From contig NZ_FOKR01000007.1 in NCBI RefSeq assembly GCF_900112195.1, forward strand, positions 55,584-119,583: a stretch of DNA of 64,000 nucleotides, given 5' to 3'. Of this stretch, positions 33,226-42,311 are shown piece by piece. Within the stretch, counting starts at the first letter, position 1; every line of letters begins with the position of its first letter. The position numbers and the translations under genes were made by a program. The notes below the pieces were generated by a model, which made no database searches, was not told the DNA's origin, and worked only from the letters and a program-made list of their open reading frames with translations. The stretch is from Butyrivibrio sp. YAB3001 (GTDB taxonomy: Bacteria > Bacillota > Clostridia > Lachnospirales > Lachnospiraceae).

Positions 33226-34059
33226 TCATTTTTGCATGTTAGGCTTTGCTAACATTGTTTCAAAAGTAAAACCTGCAAAAGCGATACCGAGCGAAGCCCC
33301 GCCATATGCAAAGAAGTCCATGATGATAATGGAGTTTAGCTGCATGGTAAGGACTTTCATGGTGATCCGCCGGAAGTTCTCAGACTCTGCATTCATCTGC
33401 TCGTTCTTATACGCGTCAGCTTTGTATGTCTTAAGAGTTGTCATACCCTGAAGGTTCTCAAGGAAGGTGCTTCCAAGCTTTGCATACTGGTCCCAATACT
33501 TGGAAAGAAGTTTCTTGGCAATTTTCTGAACCATCATGATGGCTCCGGGGATAAGCGGAACGCAGATAAGGAGTACACCTGCAACCTTGAAACTCCCTGC
33601 TATGCCAAACAATACAAACAACGTGATCGGAGCTATAAATGCGTAGAAGAACTGCGGTACATACTGTCCAAAATAGCTCTCCAGCTGTTCCACTCCTTCC
33701 ACTGATTCCTGCACAAGTTCAGCGGTTGTCGCATGCTCCCTGTAGGTATTTCCAAGTCTCAGTATCTTTTTGTAGATTTGCTCCCTCATGACACGTTTTA
33801 CAGTCTTCGATGCAAGATAGCTCATCTCTGTCGTTTTCTTTGTCATGAAAAATCTGACTACGAGAACTCCTGCAAGTATCGCAATAGAAATAAGCATCTC
33901 ATTTGCAGTCATCTCTTTCCTGTACAGTTTTCCGACTGCGTTTGCGATGATAAAGATCATCAAAGCGTTCATCATAAGCTCTGTCCATTGGCAGATGATG
34001 TTCCCCACTATAAATCTTTTGCTTTCCGGGCACATGGCCATCAGCCGTTTATCAAACAT
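33226..34059 (-). pseudogene. ABC exporter membrane domain, ATPase part missing (277 codons)
   Basis: Type I exporter transmembrane domain (DKRLMAMCPESKRFIVGNII ... TTAELVQESVEGVEQLESYF, GSTFLENLQGMTTLKTYKAD). It ends shortly after GGASLGIAFAGF with a foreign tail FETMLAKPNMQK and lacks the ~300-residue nucleotide-binding domain. Immediately follows the truncated Fur frame. Probably non-functional. Confidence 0.75.
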
Positions 34060-34266
34060 TTAAAACACATCCTTCACGTTGTTATTTATCATGCGATATA
34101 CAGTAGCTACTCCCACAGAGGGATCTTTGCCTCGAACAATGCAACAGATATCCTTACAGCTGGCCCCATCATTTTCAGCAATAACATCTGCAACTATCAT
34201 TCTCTGTCTGGTTATTCTCATACCGCTCTCTTTTAAAGCCTCAACAATCTGCTCATTATTCATCAT
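34060..34266 (-). pseudogene. Truncated Fur-family regulator (N-terminal wHTH only)
   Basis: MMNNEQIVEALKESGMRITR begins a Fur winged helix with the recognition part (SCKDICCIV, VGVATVYRMINN). It stops after ~68 residues instead of ~140, so the metal-binding and dimerisation domain is missing. The stop abuts the next ATG. Confidence 0.75.
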
Positions 34267-34294
34267 GCCATCACTTCCAGCCAAACATTATCGT

Positions 34295-34310
34295 GTTAGT
34301 TTTAGCTAAC
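34295..34310 (-). promoter_or_regulatory. Palindromic operator upstream of the Fur remnant
   Basis: GTTAGTTTTAGCTAAC, GTTAG and CTAAC half-sites with a 6-base centre. It matches the site at 34394-34409 in design; likely a metal-regulator box. Confidence 0.6.
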
Positions 34311-34393
34311 CAATCCTCAAAAGAAAAATCCGCACTAACCGAGCTTTTAATAGATATTTAATATCATGAAAATCATTATCAGTTATCTCAAAT

Positions 34394-34409
34394 GTTAGCA
34401 TACACTAAC
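34394..34409 (-). promoter_or_regulatory. Second palindromic operator
   Basis: GTTAGCATACACTAAC, same half-sites and spacing as 34295-34310. A further half-site CACTAACC lies at about 34333-34340. Confidence 0.6.
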
Positions 34410-34535
34410 TCTATTTTCAATAGTGCTGCTGTATTTTTCTGTTTCATCTCCAATACCAAGATGCCTGAGGCATTCAACGATAGCTTCTGTATCCATCTCT
34501 TTATTCCCTGTTTGTGTTGTGTTTTCATCTGACAT
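34395..34535 (-). CDS. Possible small ORF (46 aa) upstream of the Fur remnant
   Basis: Frame MSDENTTQTGNKEMDTEAIV... ends in VSVC with its stop inside the operator. GAGG directly abuts the ATG, so initiation is doubtful. It may be the 5' end of a lost gene. Otherwise 34310-34550 holds no gene. Confidence 0.3.
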   Translation of the reverse strand: MSDENTTQTGNKEMDTEAIVECLRHLGIGDETEKYSSTIENRVSVC

Positions 34536-34630
34536 CCTCACTATAATCCATGTACAATCTCTTCGCTAATGGTTATAATGAATATCATGCTATTCGCATT
34601 TGGCATATCACTTTATTTAAGGGGATTCTT

Positions 34631-35503
34631 ATGGAAATAAGGAATTTAAGATATTTTCTTGCCGTCGCAAGAGAAGAGAACATGTCACGAGCCGCAGAAT
34701 TACTCCATGTCACACAGCCTACTCTTTCCAAGGCATTAAAGAGTCTTGAGGAAGAACTTGGAAAAAAACTATTCACAAGGCATAGTTTTTCCATCAAACT
34801 CACAGATGAAGGAATGCTACTGCGTGACCGTGCTGAGGATCTTGTTTTAATGGCAGATAAGATCGAGCAGGAATTTGTCTCCTTGGATGATATCACAGGT
34901 GGAGACATATACTTTGGTCTGGCGGAATCCTATCAGATCTGTCATCTTGCCCGAGAGATTAAAAAGCTAAAAGACAGATTTCCTTCCTTCATCTACCACA
35001 TCACCAGCGGTGATACTGAGCAGGTAACAGAAAAGCTTGATAAGGGGTTACTGGATTTTGGCGTAATCTGCGAAACACCTAACAAAGATAAATATGACTA
35101 TGTCACATTCCCTGATACTGACCGCTGGGGTGCTATTATCTTAAAGAGTCATCCCCTGGCAAAGAAAAAGAGCATAAAAGTAGCCGACCTTATAGGACAG
35201 CCACTCTTCTGCTCTGAACAAAGCTGGAATATCGAGATCCCGGAATGGGCCGGGGAGAATTTTTCCAAGCTCCACCTGGAAGGTTCCTTCCGTCTTTCTT
35301 ATAATGCATCAATGTTTGCCAAGGAAGGCCTGGGTATACTTCTGACCTTTGAGCATCTGATAGACTGCTCCGAAGAAAGCGACCTTGTATTCCGTCCACT
35401 TTCTCCCAAGCAGGAAACAAAGCTATATCTTATCTGGAACAAGTACCAGACCTTCACACCTATTGCAGAAAAATTTCTGGCACAGGTAAGGGCGACGTTT
35501 TAA
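34631..35503 (+). CDS. LysR-family transcriptional regulator (290 aa)
   Basis: N-terminal LysR helix-turn-helix (NLRYFLAVAREENMSRAAEL ... LHVTQPTLSKALKSLEEELG, residues 4-50), then an effector-binding domain (GDIYFGLAESYQICHLAREI, GLLDFGVICE, GLGILLTFEHLID). ATG at 34631 follows AAGGGGATTCTT; an in-frame upstream ATG lacks a site. LysR proteins commonly regulate a neighbouring gene; the neighbour here is a truncated MATE gene, so the target may have been lost. Confidence 0.9.
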   Translation: MEIRNLRYFLAVAREENMSRAAELLHVTQPTLSKALKSLEEELGKKLFTRHSFSIKLTDEGMLLRDRAEDLVLMADKIEQEFVSLDDITGGDIYFGLAESYQICHLAREIKKLKDRFPSFIYHITSGDTEQVTEKLDKGLLDFGVICETPNKDKYDYVTFPDTDRWGAIILKSHPLAKKKSIKVADLIGQPLFCSEQSWNIEIPEWAGENFSKLHLEGSFRLSYNASMFAKEGLGILLTFEHLIDCSEESDLVFRPLSPKQETKLYLIWNKYQTFTPIAEKFLAQVRATF

Positions 35504-35573
35504 ATTCAAATATCATTCTCTGCGGCCCTCTGCAGTCCTCCGCAGCATGGAACTTCCATCCTTACCATAGTGA

Positions 35574-36099
35574 TTATGTAATAGTATTCATCCACTTCTT
35601 ACTTCTAAACATAAATATAGTAATAACCAGCCTGAACAGCTCTTCCTGTGACAAAATAAAATATGTCCACACAATAGGCAGCTTAAGCACCAGTCCGGCA
35701 TACAAACCAAGTGGAACTCCAACAAGCCAGGTTCCCAACATGTCGATTATCATAATATACTTGGTACGTCCTCCGCTTCGAATAATCCCACCGCCAAGGA
35801 TCATATTCATAACTTTCACCGGAGCAAGGATTGCAAAAGCCAAAAGAAGCTGCCCACCAATTCCCCTGACATCTAAGTCCACCTTGAACAATCCGATATA
35901 CAGACTCCTTGAAATAACCAAAAGAGTCGACAATATCACCGCACCAGCAAAGCCATATAGACATAGCTGTTGGGATTCACTATAAGCTTTGTCATATTCC
36001 TTCTCACCAAGTCTTTTTCCTATAAGGATTCCTGCCGCCTGTGCAAGTCCGGAAAGCGCCCCGATAAGAAGCCCCTGAATATCTAAGAAAAAGATAAAC
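35574..36099 (-). pseudogene. C-terminal half of a MATE efflux protein
   Basis: The frame covers GLLIGALSGLAQAAGILIGK ... YGFAGAVILSTLLVIS ... VKVMNMILGGGIIRSGG and ends KKWMNTIT. It begins directly behind the stop of the MalG-like permease with no start codon; about the first 250 residues are missing. Confidence 0.8.
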
Positions 36100-36101
36100 T
36101 G

Positions 36102-36929
36102 TTACTGCTTCACAGCACCATCAGATACTCCTGCCACAAGAAATCCTGACAAAGAAAAATATAAGATAACAATTGGTACCGCAATAAAAATAGCTCCTGC
36201 CGCAAATCTTGAGAACTCAGTTTCCCCTAAATGAGTAAGCCCAACAGCAACAGTCCATAGATCACGATTTTTTAACAGCAAATTAGGAAGAATGAAATCA
36301 CTCCAGGGCCAGGCAAAAGAAGTCAGCGCAGTATATACCAGTATCGGCTTGGACAATGGCATTGTGACTTTCCAGAAAATCACAGGGTTGGAAGCGCCGT
36401 CAATTCTAGCAGCTTCATAGATTGAATTGCTTATGGTGTCAAAATATCCCTTCTGAACCAGATATCCCATAGGTGCCCCTGCTGAATAGACCAGTATAAG
36501 GCTCCACAGATTGTTTATCAGATTGAAATTGATCATTATAAGATACACAGCCGTCATTCCCATAAAGCTAGGGAACATACTAAGTACCAAGGTGGTCTTC
36601 ATAAGCGGTTTTCTCATTTTGAATCTGAATCTGCTCATGGTATATGCTGTCAGAATTACCAGTACTGTAGACAGTACACAGGAGAAAACAGCCACAAAAA
36701 GAGTATTCCTAAGCCAGCTTGGATAGTCATACATCTGTGTATCCGTAAACAATTTGAGATAGGTCCCAAGGCTATAGCTTTTTGGAAAAAATCCGTCATA
36801 ATCATAAATTGATCCAGAGGCTGAAAATGAAGCCAATACAAGCCACAACACCGGAAAAAAGAATATGAAGGATACTAAGATAAGTACTATATGTGTAACG
36901 ACAGCTTCTGAAAGTCGTTCTTTTTTCAT
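36102..36929 (-). CDS. Carbohydrate ABC permease, MalG/MsmG type (275 aa)
   Basis: Six transmembrane segments; EAA loop YEAARIDGASNPVIFWKVTM (about 165-185) couples to an ATPase. It overlaps the MalF-like gene by 4 bases and is the last gene of the starch/maltodextrin operon. ATG after AAAAGGAGGATACTTTCAG. No ATPase gene (MsmK/MalK) is in this operon; a shared ATPase from elsewhere is expected, as is usual in Firmicutes. Confidence 0.9.
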   Translation of the reverse strand: MKKERLSEAVVTHIVLILVSFIFFFPVLWLVLASFSASGSIYDYDGFFPKSYSLGTYLKLFTDTQMYDYPSWLRNTLFVAVFSCVLSTVLVILTAYTMSRFRFKMRKPLMKTTLVLSMFPSFMGMTAVYLIMINFNLINNLWSLILVYSAGAPMGYLVQKGYFDTISNSIYEAARIDGASNPVIFWKVTMPLSKPILVYTALTSFAWPWSDFILPNLLLKNRDLWTVAVGLTHLGETEFSRFAAGAIFIAVPIVILYFSLSGFLVAGVSDGAVKQ

Positions 36930-38212
36930 CTGAAAGTATCCTCCTTTTTAAATGCTGATGAATTAACGTATGTTACCAGAGAAATCACCGAAGTAATAAC
37001 GAAAATGATAAGGCTGACTGCCGCGCCTATTCCATAGTAATTATTGTCAATAGAGAGGTTATAGAGCCAGTTAATGAGAAGGTCTGTATCACTTGCAAGG
37101 AAATAATCATCCAAATAAAGGCCTCCCCTTAGAAAGTAGAATACACCAAAGTTGTTGAAATTCCCTACAAAGCTGGTGATCAGTGTTGGCGTTGTGGAAA
37201 ACACCACAAAAGGAAGTGTGAGCTTTGTAAACTGCTTCCATCTTCCTGCTCCGTCGAGGCTGGCAGCCTCATAGAGTTCATTGTTCATGTTTGAAAGTAT
37301 TCCTGTAGCCAGCAACATTGAAGTAGGTATTGATATCCATGCATTAACTAAAAGACCTATAATTCTGGCTTTCCATCCGGCATCAATATCCAAAAATCCC
37401 ACCGGCGCAAGTCCCATAACTTTCAGGTAGTAATTGATAGGTCCGCCATAAGAGAACATGAACTTGAATCCCAAAAGGGTAATAAATCCTGGAACGGCGT
37501 ATGCAAGAATAGGGAAGGCTCTCCAAAAGGTCTTTCCCCTAACACATTTCTTATTCAGAAGAAGTGCCAGAAATAATCCTCCAAAATAGTTAAGAGTCGT
37601 TGCGCACACTGCCCAGATCACATTCCATCTAAGTATCTTTAGAAAGGTATCCTTTATTCCTGACAGGGAAAAGATCTGTATAAAATTCCCAAATCCTATC
37701 CAGTCCACTAGCTTGGGAGGAACGATATCCCCACCATAATTAGTAAAAGCAATAAGGATCATGAAAATTATAGGAAGCACGTTGAACAGTGCAACTCCCG
37801 CAACCGGAAGAAACAGCGCCACAACATAAAACTTTTTATCCACAAACAGCATCAATGATGCTAAAAAGCCGGGAACAGGCTTGCCCTGCTCCACTAGCTT
37901 TTCTGTGTTCTTAACATCTTTTATGTTAGAAAGATAAAACACGATTACTGAAATAAGTATCAGAAATGCCAGTATTCCTCTTAACAACATGATGATAGAA
38001 TCATCACCCTTTGTGCCAAGCCATGGATCACCCTCCACAGTTCCAAGGGTAAAAAAACCTGCCATATCTCCAAATCCGACGGTAAAAAGATACCACAAAT
38101 ATAAGGCAAGTACTGACATATAAAGCATTCCCTTTATTCTCTGTCCGTACAGGAATTGCCCAAGTCCCATTATAACGTAGGAGCATTTTGTCTTAATATT
38201 TCTTGAATTCAT
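36926..38212 (-). CDS. Carbohydrate ABC permease, MalF type (428 aa)
   Basis: Eight or so membrane segments with an N-terminal extension (YVIMGLGQFLYGQRIKGMLY) as in MalF/GanP proteins; EAA loop YEAASLDGAGRWKQFTKLTL (about 335-355). Forms the membrane channel with the MalG-like partner. ATG after AAGGGAGCTCAAC, 12 bases after the binding-protein stop. Confidence 0.9.
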   Translation of the reverse strand: MNSRNIKTKCSYVIMGLGQFLYGQRIKGMLYMSVLALYLWYLFTVGFGDMAGFFTLGTVEGDPWLGTKGDDSIIMLLRGILAFLILISVIVFYLSNIKDVKNTEKLVEQGKPVPGFLASLMLFVDKKFYVVALFLPVAGVALFNVLPIIFMILIAFTNYGGDIVPPKLVDWIGFGNFIQIFSLSGIKDTFLKILRWNVIWAVCATTLNYFGGLFLALLLNKKCVRGKTFWRAFPILAYAVPGFITLLGFKFMFSYGGPINYYLKVMGLAPVGFLDIDAGWKARIIGLLVNAWISIPTSMLLATGILSNMNNELYEAASLDGAGRWKQFTKLTLPFVVFSTTPTLITSFVGNFNNFGVFYFLRGGLYLDDYFLASDTDLLINWLYNLSIDNNYYGIGAAVSLIIFVITSVISLVTYVNSSAFKKEDTFR

Positions 38213-38223
38213 GTTGAGCTCCC

Positions 38224-39675
38224 TTAATTAGACAAAGTATAAATTGCATCGTAGATACTCTTTGATGCCTTGTCCAGCGCTTCCTGCATTGAAGCTTCAT
38301 CTGCATATTTGACAGTTTCACCTTTTTTCTCTCTAAAGGCATCCTTGGCAACATCACTAAGAAGGGTACCCATCGGATCCCATATCTGATCAACAGCCTT
38401 AACAGACGGCATAAGACTTATATGTCCGGCATTAAGACTTTCAAAGATCATACTTGTTGTTCCACCCATTTCCTGCGCAACATCTGACCTTGTTGGTGCA
38501 ACTCCAAGAATCTCTGCTCTTCTCTTTATCATTTCTTTACTTGTAGCAAAGTTTACAAACTCAATGCAGGCTTCTCTGTGTTCTGTATAAGCACTGATTC
38601 CATAGCCGTTAACGCCACCCATTACTACAGTATCAACGGTATCTCCTTTTTTACTTAAGTCCCCATCAGCCGGCATTTTCCTGGGAAGTTCAACCATTCC
38701 CAGATTCTCAGTAGCTTTCTGGTCAGCTTCTTCATCGCTACTTCCCTCAGCTTTATATACATCTGCAAGCCTGTCATGGAAAAGAACATATGTATCCGGA
38801 GTTGAAATAGAGCAAAAATATGTACCATCAGCTACCTTGGCATATCTGTTCTGAGAAATAGAATCATCAATGCACTCTTCATTCATAAGGCCTGCAAACT
38901 GGCGAAGACCTAACATCCCCTTGGCAGCATCACCTTTACCAAAGCCGACATCCTCTGCATTTGTAAGGCCATTTTCATCTTTTCCAAAAACATATCCGCC
39001 ATAGGAAAAATCAAACTGTGCCATCATATAAAGATCCTTGCAGGAGGCAACAAGTCCATAGTTCTGGCCATCAGATGTCTCCACAATTTGCTGGGAATAC
39101 TGATACAAACTGTTCCAGTTCTGAAGGAAATCCGGAGTCTTGTCCCCATCCTCATCCCACTGTGATTCCCAGTCTTCAGGCAGCTTATCTTTTCTATAAA
39201 AGAGCATGGGCTCCTGAACATTAACAGGAATGGCGCAAGTGTACTGTTTGCCATCAACTGCTATGGTAAAGGCATCCCAGGCTTCTTCCGGGATAAGGCT
39301 TGCACACTCAAAATCATCCCTGTTAAGAGCCAGAATGTGCTTATCTTCTGCGTAGGCCATCAACTTATCATTGGCTTGATAAAGCACATCAGGGCCGTAG
39401 CCATAAGGGCCGTTTTCAGCAAGGTTGCTATATTCCTCCATGTTCGCATCAACCGCCTGAATTCCTTTATCTTTATACGCTTCATTAAAAGCGGACAAGA
39501 GTTCATCAAGGTATCCCTCCTGCTTAGCAGTATCATTTTCAAGAATACGCAGTGTGATCACCTCACCATTTGCAGAATCAGCTGCTGCTTTGGCGTTATC
39601 ACTTCCACACGCTGTCATGCAAACACCAAGTGATGATATTAAAAGCAGTGCGAACGCATTTTTTAAACCTTTCAT
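38224..39675 (-). CDS. Extracellular solute-binding lipoprotein for malto-oligosaccharides (483 aa)
   Basis: Signal peptide with lipobox CMTACGSD (Cys about 22), then a family 1 solute-binding protein (ILENDTAKQEGYLDELLSAF, PVNVQEPMLFYRKDKLP, GVNGYGISAYTEHREACIEF). Delivers maltodextrin-type sugars to the permeases; specificity inferred from the operon. Its ATG overlaps the GH13 stop (ATGA), so translation is coupled; AGGAGAAG lies upstream. Confidence 0.9.
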   Translation of the reverse strand: MKGLKNAFALLLISSLGVCMTACGSDNAKAAADSANGEVITLRILENDTAKQEGYLDELLSAFNEAYKDKGIQAVDANMEEYSNLAENGPYGYGPDVLYQANDKLMAYAEDKHILALNRDDFECASLIPEEAWDAFTIAVDGKQYTCAIPVNVQEPMLFYRKDKLPEDWESQWDEDGDKTPDFLQNWNSLYQYSQQIVETSDGQNYGLVASCKDLYMMAQFDFSYGGYVFGKDENGLTNAEDVGFGKGDAAKGMLGLRQFAGLMNEECIDDSISQNRYAKVADGTYFCSISTPDTYVLFHDRLADVYKAEGSSDEEADQKATENLGMVELPRKMPADGDLSKKGDTVDTVVMGGVNGYGISAYTEHREACIEFVNFATSKEMIKRRAEILGVAPTRSDVAQEMGGTTSMIFESLNAGHISLMPSVKAVDQIWDPMGTLLSDVAKDAFREKKGETVKYADEASMQEALDKASKSIYDAIYTLSN

Positions 39676-41348
39676 AAAACTTCTCCTCCACAAACAAATA
39701 ATCTGAAGTCTCCAGGTGCTACCTGAATATCTTTTTCTTTTCCAATGCTTTCTGATTCATTTATATACAGCATCACGTCACCATTTCTGCCCTGCCTCTT
39801 TAGGCAAAAGAGCTTTTTATCCTCCGAAGCAAAAATATGGGTGCCGCTAAACTGGAAGCTGCACTTTTTTCTTATATCAGCCAGCTGTTTTATATAGTCA
39901 TTAAGAGTATCCTCTTTATCTTTTGCAAAATCCATACATCTTCTGCAGTCCGGATCATAGCCTCCAACAGTATAGCACTCCGTTCCATAAAAAATCGATG
40001 GCGCACCAGGAAACAAATACAAAAGAGCCAGCGCAGCCTTAAGTTTCTTTCTATCCTCATGAACTTCGCTAAAAAATCTGTCTGTGTCATGACTATCAAG
40101 GAGGTTAAGCATCATGTCATTAACGGTATCAGTATTTCTGGCCAGGATATCGTTAAGTTTATTGGCCATTCCCTGAGCATCCAACTGTCCATAAGCAAAA
40201 TAATCTAAGGCAGCCTTAGTAAATGCATAATTCATGATGCTGTCGTACTGATCGCCCCTAAGGTAATTACTTGCATTATGCCAGTTTTCGCCTATGATCA
40301 CTGCCGATTCTTTGGCTGCTTTAATTTCTTTTCGAAACCTTCTCCAAAAATCATGGCTGATTTCATCAGATACATCCAGTCTCCACCCATCTATGTCAAA
40401 CTCCCTGATATAATAGGTGGCGATAGAGATAAGATAATCTTGAACTTGGACGTTTGATGTATTCCACTTGGGCATATATGTACATCCTGCAAAAACCTCA
40501 TAGTTCAGCGGCGAAGCATAAGGATAATCGCCTTTTATAACAAACCAGTCGTAATACTCAGACTCTTTTCCCTTTGATATTACATCTTGGAATTTATCGT
40601 TAAGCTCACTTACGTGGTTAAAAACTGCGTCCAGAACCAGCTTCATTCCCCTGTTATGTAGTTCTTTTACCAGATTCGTAAGATCTGTCTCATCCCCAAA
40701 ATTTGGATCTACTTCAAAGTAATCCACAATGTCATACTTGTGGTTGGACGGAGATTTGAAAATAGGTGTAAGGTAAAGAGCATCACATCCAAGTGACTTT
40801 ATATATTCGAGTTTGGAGATGATCCCTTTCAGATCGCCACCCGCAAAACTCTTGGCATTAGGAATGTCGCCCCACTTCAGGTTAATATAGTTCTTATCTT
40901 TGTTTCCATCTGCCATGCAGAATCTGTCGATGAAGATCTGATAAAAGCTGGCCTGTGATAACCACTCTTCTTTTTTTAGGATATCGGCGCTGTTAATGTA
41001 GGGATACTGGAAGAAATTGTAAAAGCCCTTGGTGAAATCATATGTGAATGTTGCGCCATCCTCAGAAAAATAGTAATATTCTTTTCCATCATAAAGGTAA
41101 AAGACATAGGCAAGTCTGGTGTCTTCCAGTTTAAGCCTGATAGAGTAATAGTCGTAAAGCTCTCCTGAAAGTTCCTTTTTCATCTGAAGCTTTTGCTGAC
41201 TATTGCCAATAACATATTTGCTCTCGTAGATGATATATGCTCTTTCAATGTCATTTTTAGCTGTGCGAAGCCTTATGACAATTTCATTTTCAGATACAGG
41301 AAAACAGTATTCCGAATCTGTAATGTGTAAAAGTGCAAACTGATTCAT
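39672..41348 (-). CDS. GH13 alpha-amylase/neopullulanase-like enzyme (558 aa)
   Basis: N-terminal beta domain (~125 residues) then a TIM barrel with GH13 regions: DAVFNHVS (I), GWRLDVSDE (II, nucleophile Asp), IIGENWH (III, acid Glu) and LLDSHDTDRF (IV, Asp). No signal peptide, so an intracellular maltodextrin/cyclodextrin-hydrolase type. ATG after AAAGGAGCTGTTTAA. Works on sugars imported by the neighbouring transporter. Confidence 0.9.
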   Translation of the reverse strand: MNQFALLHITDSEYCFPVSENEIVIRLRTAKNDIERAYIIYESKYVIGNSQQKLQMKKELSGELYDYYSIRLKLEDTRLAYVFYLYDGKEYYYFSEDGATFTYDFTKGFYNFFQYPYINSADILKKEEWLSQASFYQIFIDRFCMADGNKDKNYINLKWGDIPNAKSFAGGDLKGIISKLEYIKSLGCDALYLTPIFKSPSNHKYDIVDYFEVDPNFGDETDLTNLVKELHNRGMKLVLDAVFNHVSELNDKFQDVISKGKESEYYDWFVIKGDYPYASPLNYEVFAGCTYMPKWNTSNVQVQDYLISIATYYIREFDIDGWRLDVSDEISHDFWRRFRKEIKAAKESAVIIGENWHNASNYLRGDQYDSIMNYAFTKAALDYFAYGQLDAQGMANKLNDILARNTDTVNDMMLNLLDSHDTDRFFSEVHEDRKKLKAALALLYLFPGAPSIFYGTECYTVGGYDPDCRRCMDFAKDKEDTLNDYIKQLADIRKKCSFQFSGTHIFASEDKKLFCLKRQGRNGDVMLYINESESIGKEKDIQVAPGDFRLFVCGGEVL

Positions 41349-41362
41349 TTAAACAGCTCCTT

Positions 41363-42127
41363 TTACTGATTTTCTGTTCCATCAGTCAATGGATCAGAAT
41401 TTCTTACTATTGAAAGAGTATCCTGCGCCTGATTATCAGGATTTGTTGTAAGAGTAATTGTATAGTTACCATCAGTCAGAACCTTAACATTTGCTTTGTC
41501 ATCTGTTCCGGCAAGGCCTCCGGCGTTTTCCATCTGAGACTCATCTATTTGTGTAAATTTACCAAAGCCCTTCTGTGTATCCCATGACCAGTCTGCTATG
41601 ATCTGAAATTCATCACCCTCAAAAAGATCTATAGTCAGAGCAAATTCATTAGTTGCATTTCCGGTTGGAACCAGTTCAAATGTAGCTTTTTCTTCATCGC
41701 TCAGGCTTCCTGCCCAGTTGTTAAGCGCAAGTGTTCCTTTCTTGGATGAACCTGCGATATACCAGTGTCTTGTATCTTCTGCAACACTATTAGCTCTAAA
41801 ATCTCCGTAAAGAGTTGTATCTTTCTCAAAAGCATCTACAGAAAGGTCTTTTTTGCTGGTTTCAAGATAAGATGGAGTTTCAAACCAGCCATTAAACTCA
41901 GCATCTTCTGTCTGTTCAAATGCTTCATAAGAAGCTTTATCCAAAAGTTCACCTGCTGCAGCTTTAACTGTACCAAGAGTCGTATCCTGATTCATAAAAG
42001 TAATAGTAATTTCTTCCTTGGGTGCCTCCTGCACCTCTTTCTCTCCGCATCCTGCAAGTCCGCAAAATATAAATAATGTTGCCATCGTACTGGTTAAAAC
42101 TCTTGCTGCAAATCCATTCTTTTTCAT
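41363..42127 (-). CDS. Surface lipoprotein with starch-binding-like domain (254 aa)
   Basis: Signal peptide with lipobox LAGCGEK. An N-terminal region resembles a surface repeat (TITFMNQDTTLGTVKA, GWFETPSY). The C-terminal ~110 residues (RHWYIAGSSKKGTLALNNW ... FEGDEFQIIADWSWD ... VLTDGNYTITLTT) resemble SusE/SusF-type starch-binding modules with exposed Trp. First gene of the operon; it probably captures starch at the cell surface. ATG after ACGGAGGACAAAGC. Confidence 0.8.
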   Translation of the reverse strand: MKKNGFAARVLTSTMATLFIFCGLAGCGEKEVQEAPKEEITITFMNQDTTLGTVKAAAGELLDKASYEAFEQTEDAEFNGWFETPSYLETSKKDLSVDAFEKDTTLYGDFRANSVAEDTRHWYIAGSSKKGTLALNNWAGSLSDEEKATFELVPTGNATNEFALTIDLFEGDEFQIIADWSWDTQKGFGKFTQIDESQMENAGGLAGTDDKANVKVLTDGNYTITLTTNPDNQAQDTLSIVRNSDPLTDGTENQ

Positions 42128-42183
42128 GCTTTGTCCTCCGTTTGCATAAGCATTTAGCTTGTTTTTGTCAGTTGCATCATCAT

Positions 42184-42209
42184 GTTAAGTTTGTTAACTT
42201 AACTGTTAA
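42184..42209. promoter_or_regulatory. LacI-type operator O1
   Basis: GTTAAGTTTGTTAACTTAAC (42184-42203) has inverted GTTAAG/CTTAAC ends and runs into TTAACTTAACTGTTAA (42194-42209). The latter motif recurs in O2. Confidence 0.7.
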
Positions 42210-42263
42210 ATTAGTAATATCACTTTAGATTTCTCTTGTCAATATCTGATGGCTCTGCTATCA

Positions 42264-42280
42264 TTAACTTAACTTGTTAA
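42264..42280. promoter_or_regulatory. LacI-type operator O2
   Basis: TTAACTTAACTTGTTAA, the O1 motif with one extra base, 32 bases before the LacI start. Two sites between divergent genes suit looping or joint control of the regulator and operon. Confidence 0.7.
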
Positions 42281-42311
42281 CCTAGAATTTAATTATAGAG
42301 GACGTATAATC

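Noticed and set aside
34295-34409. GTTAG sites near the Fur remnant as part of the ATPase 2 iteron family
   Set aside because: These are inverted pairs with a fixed 6-base centre, not direct repeats at a 10-base period.
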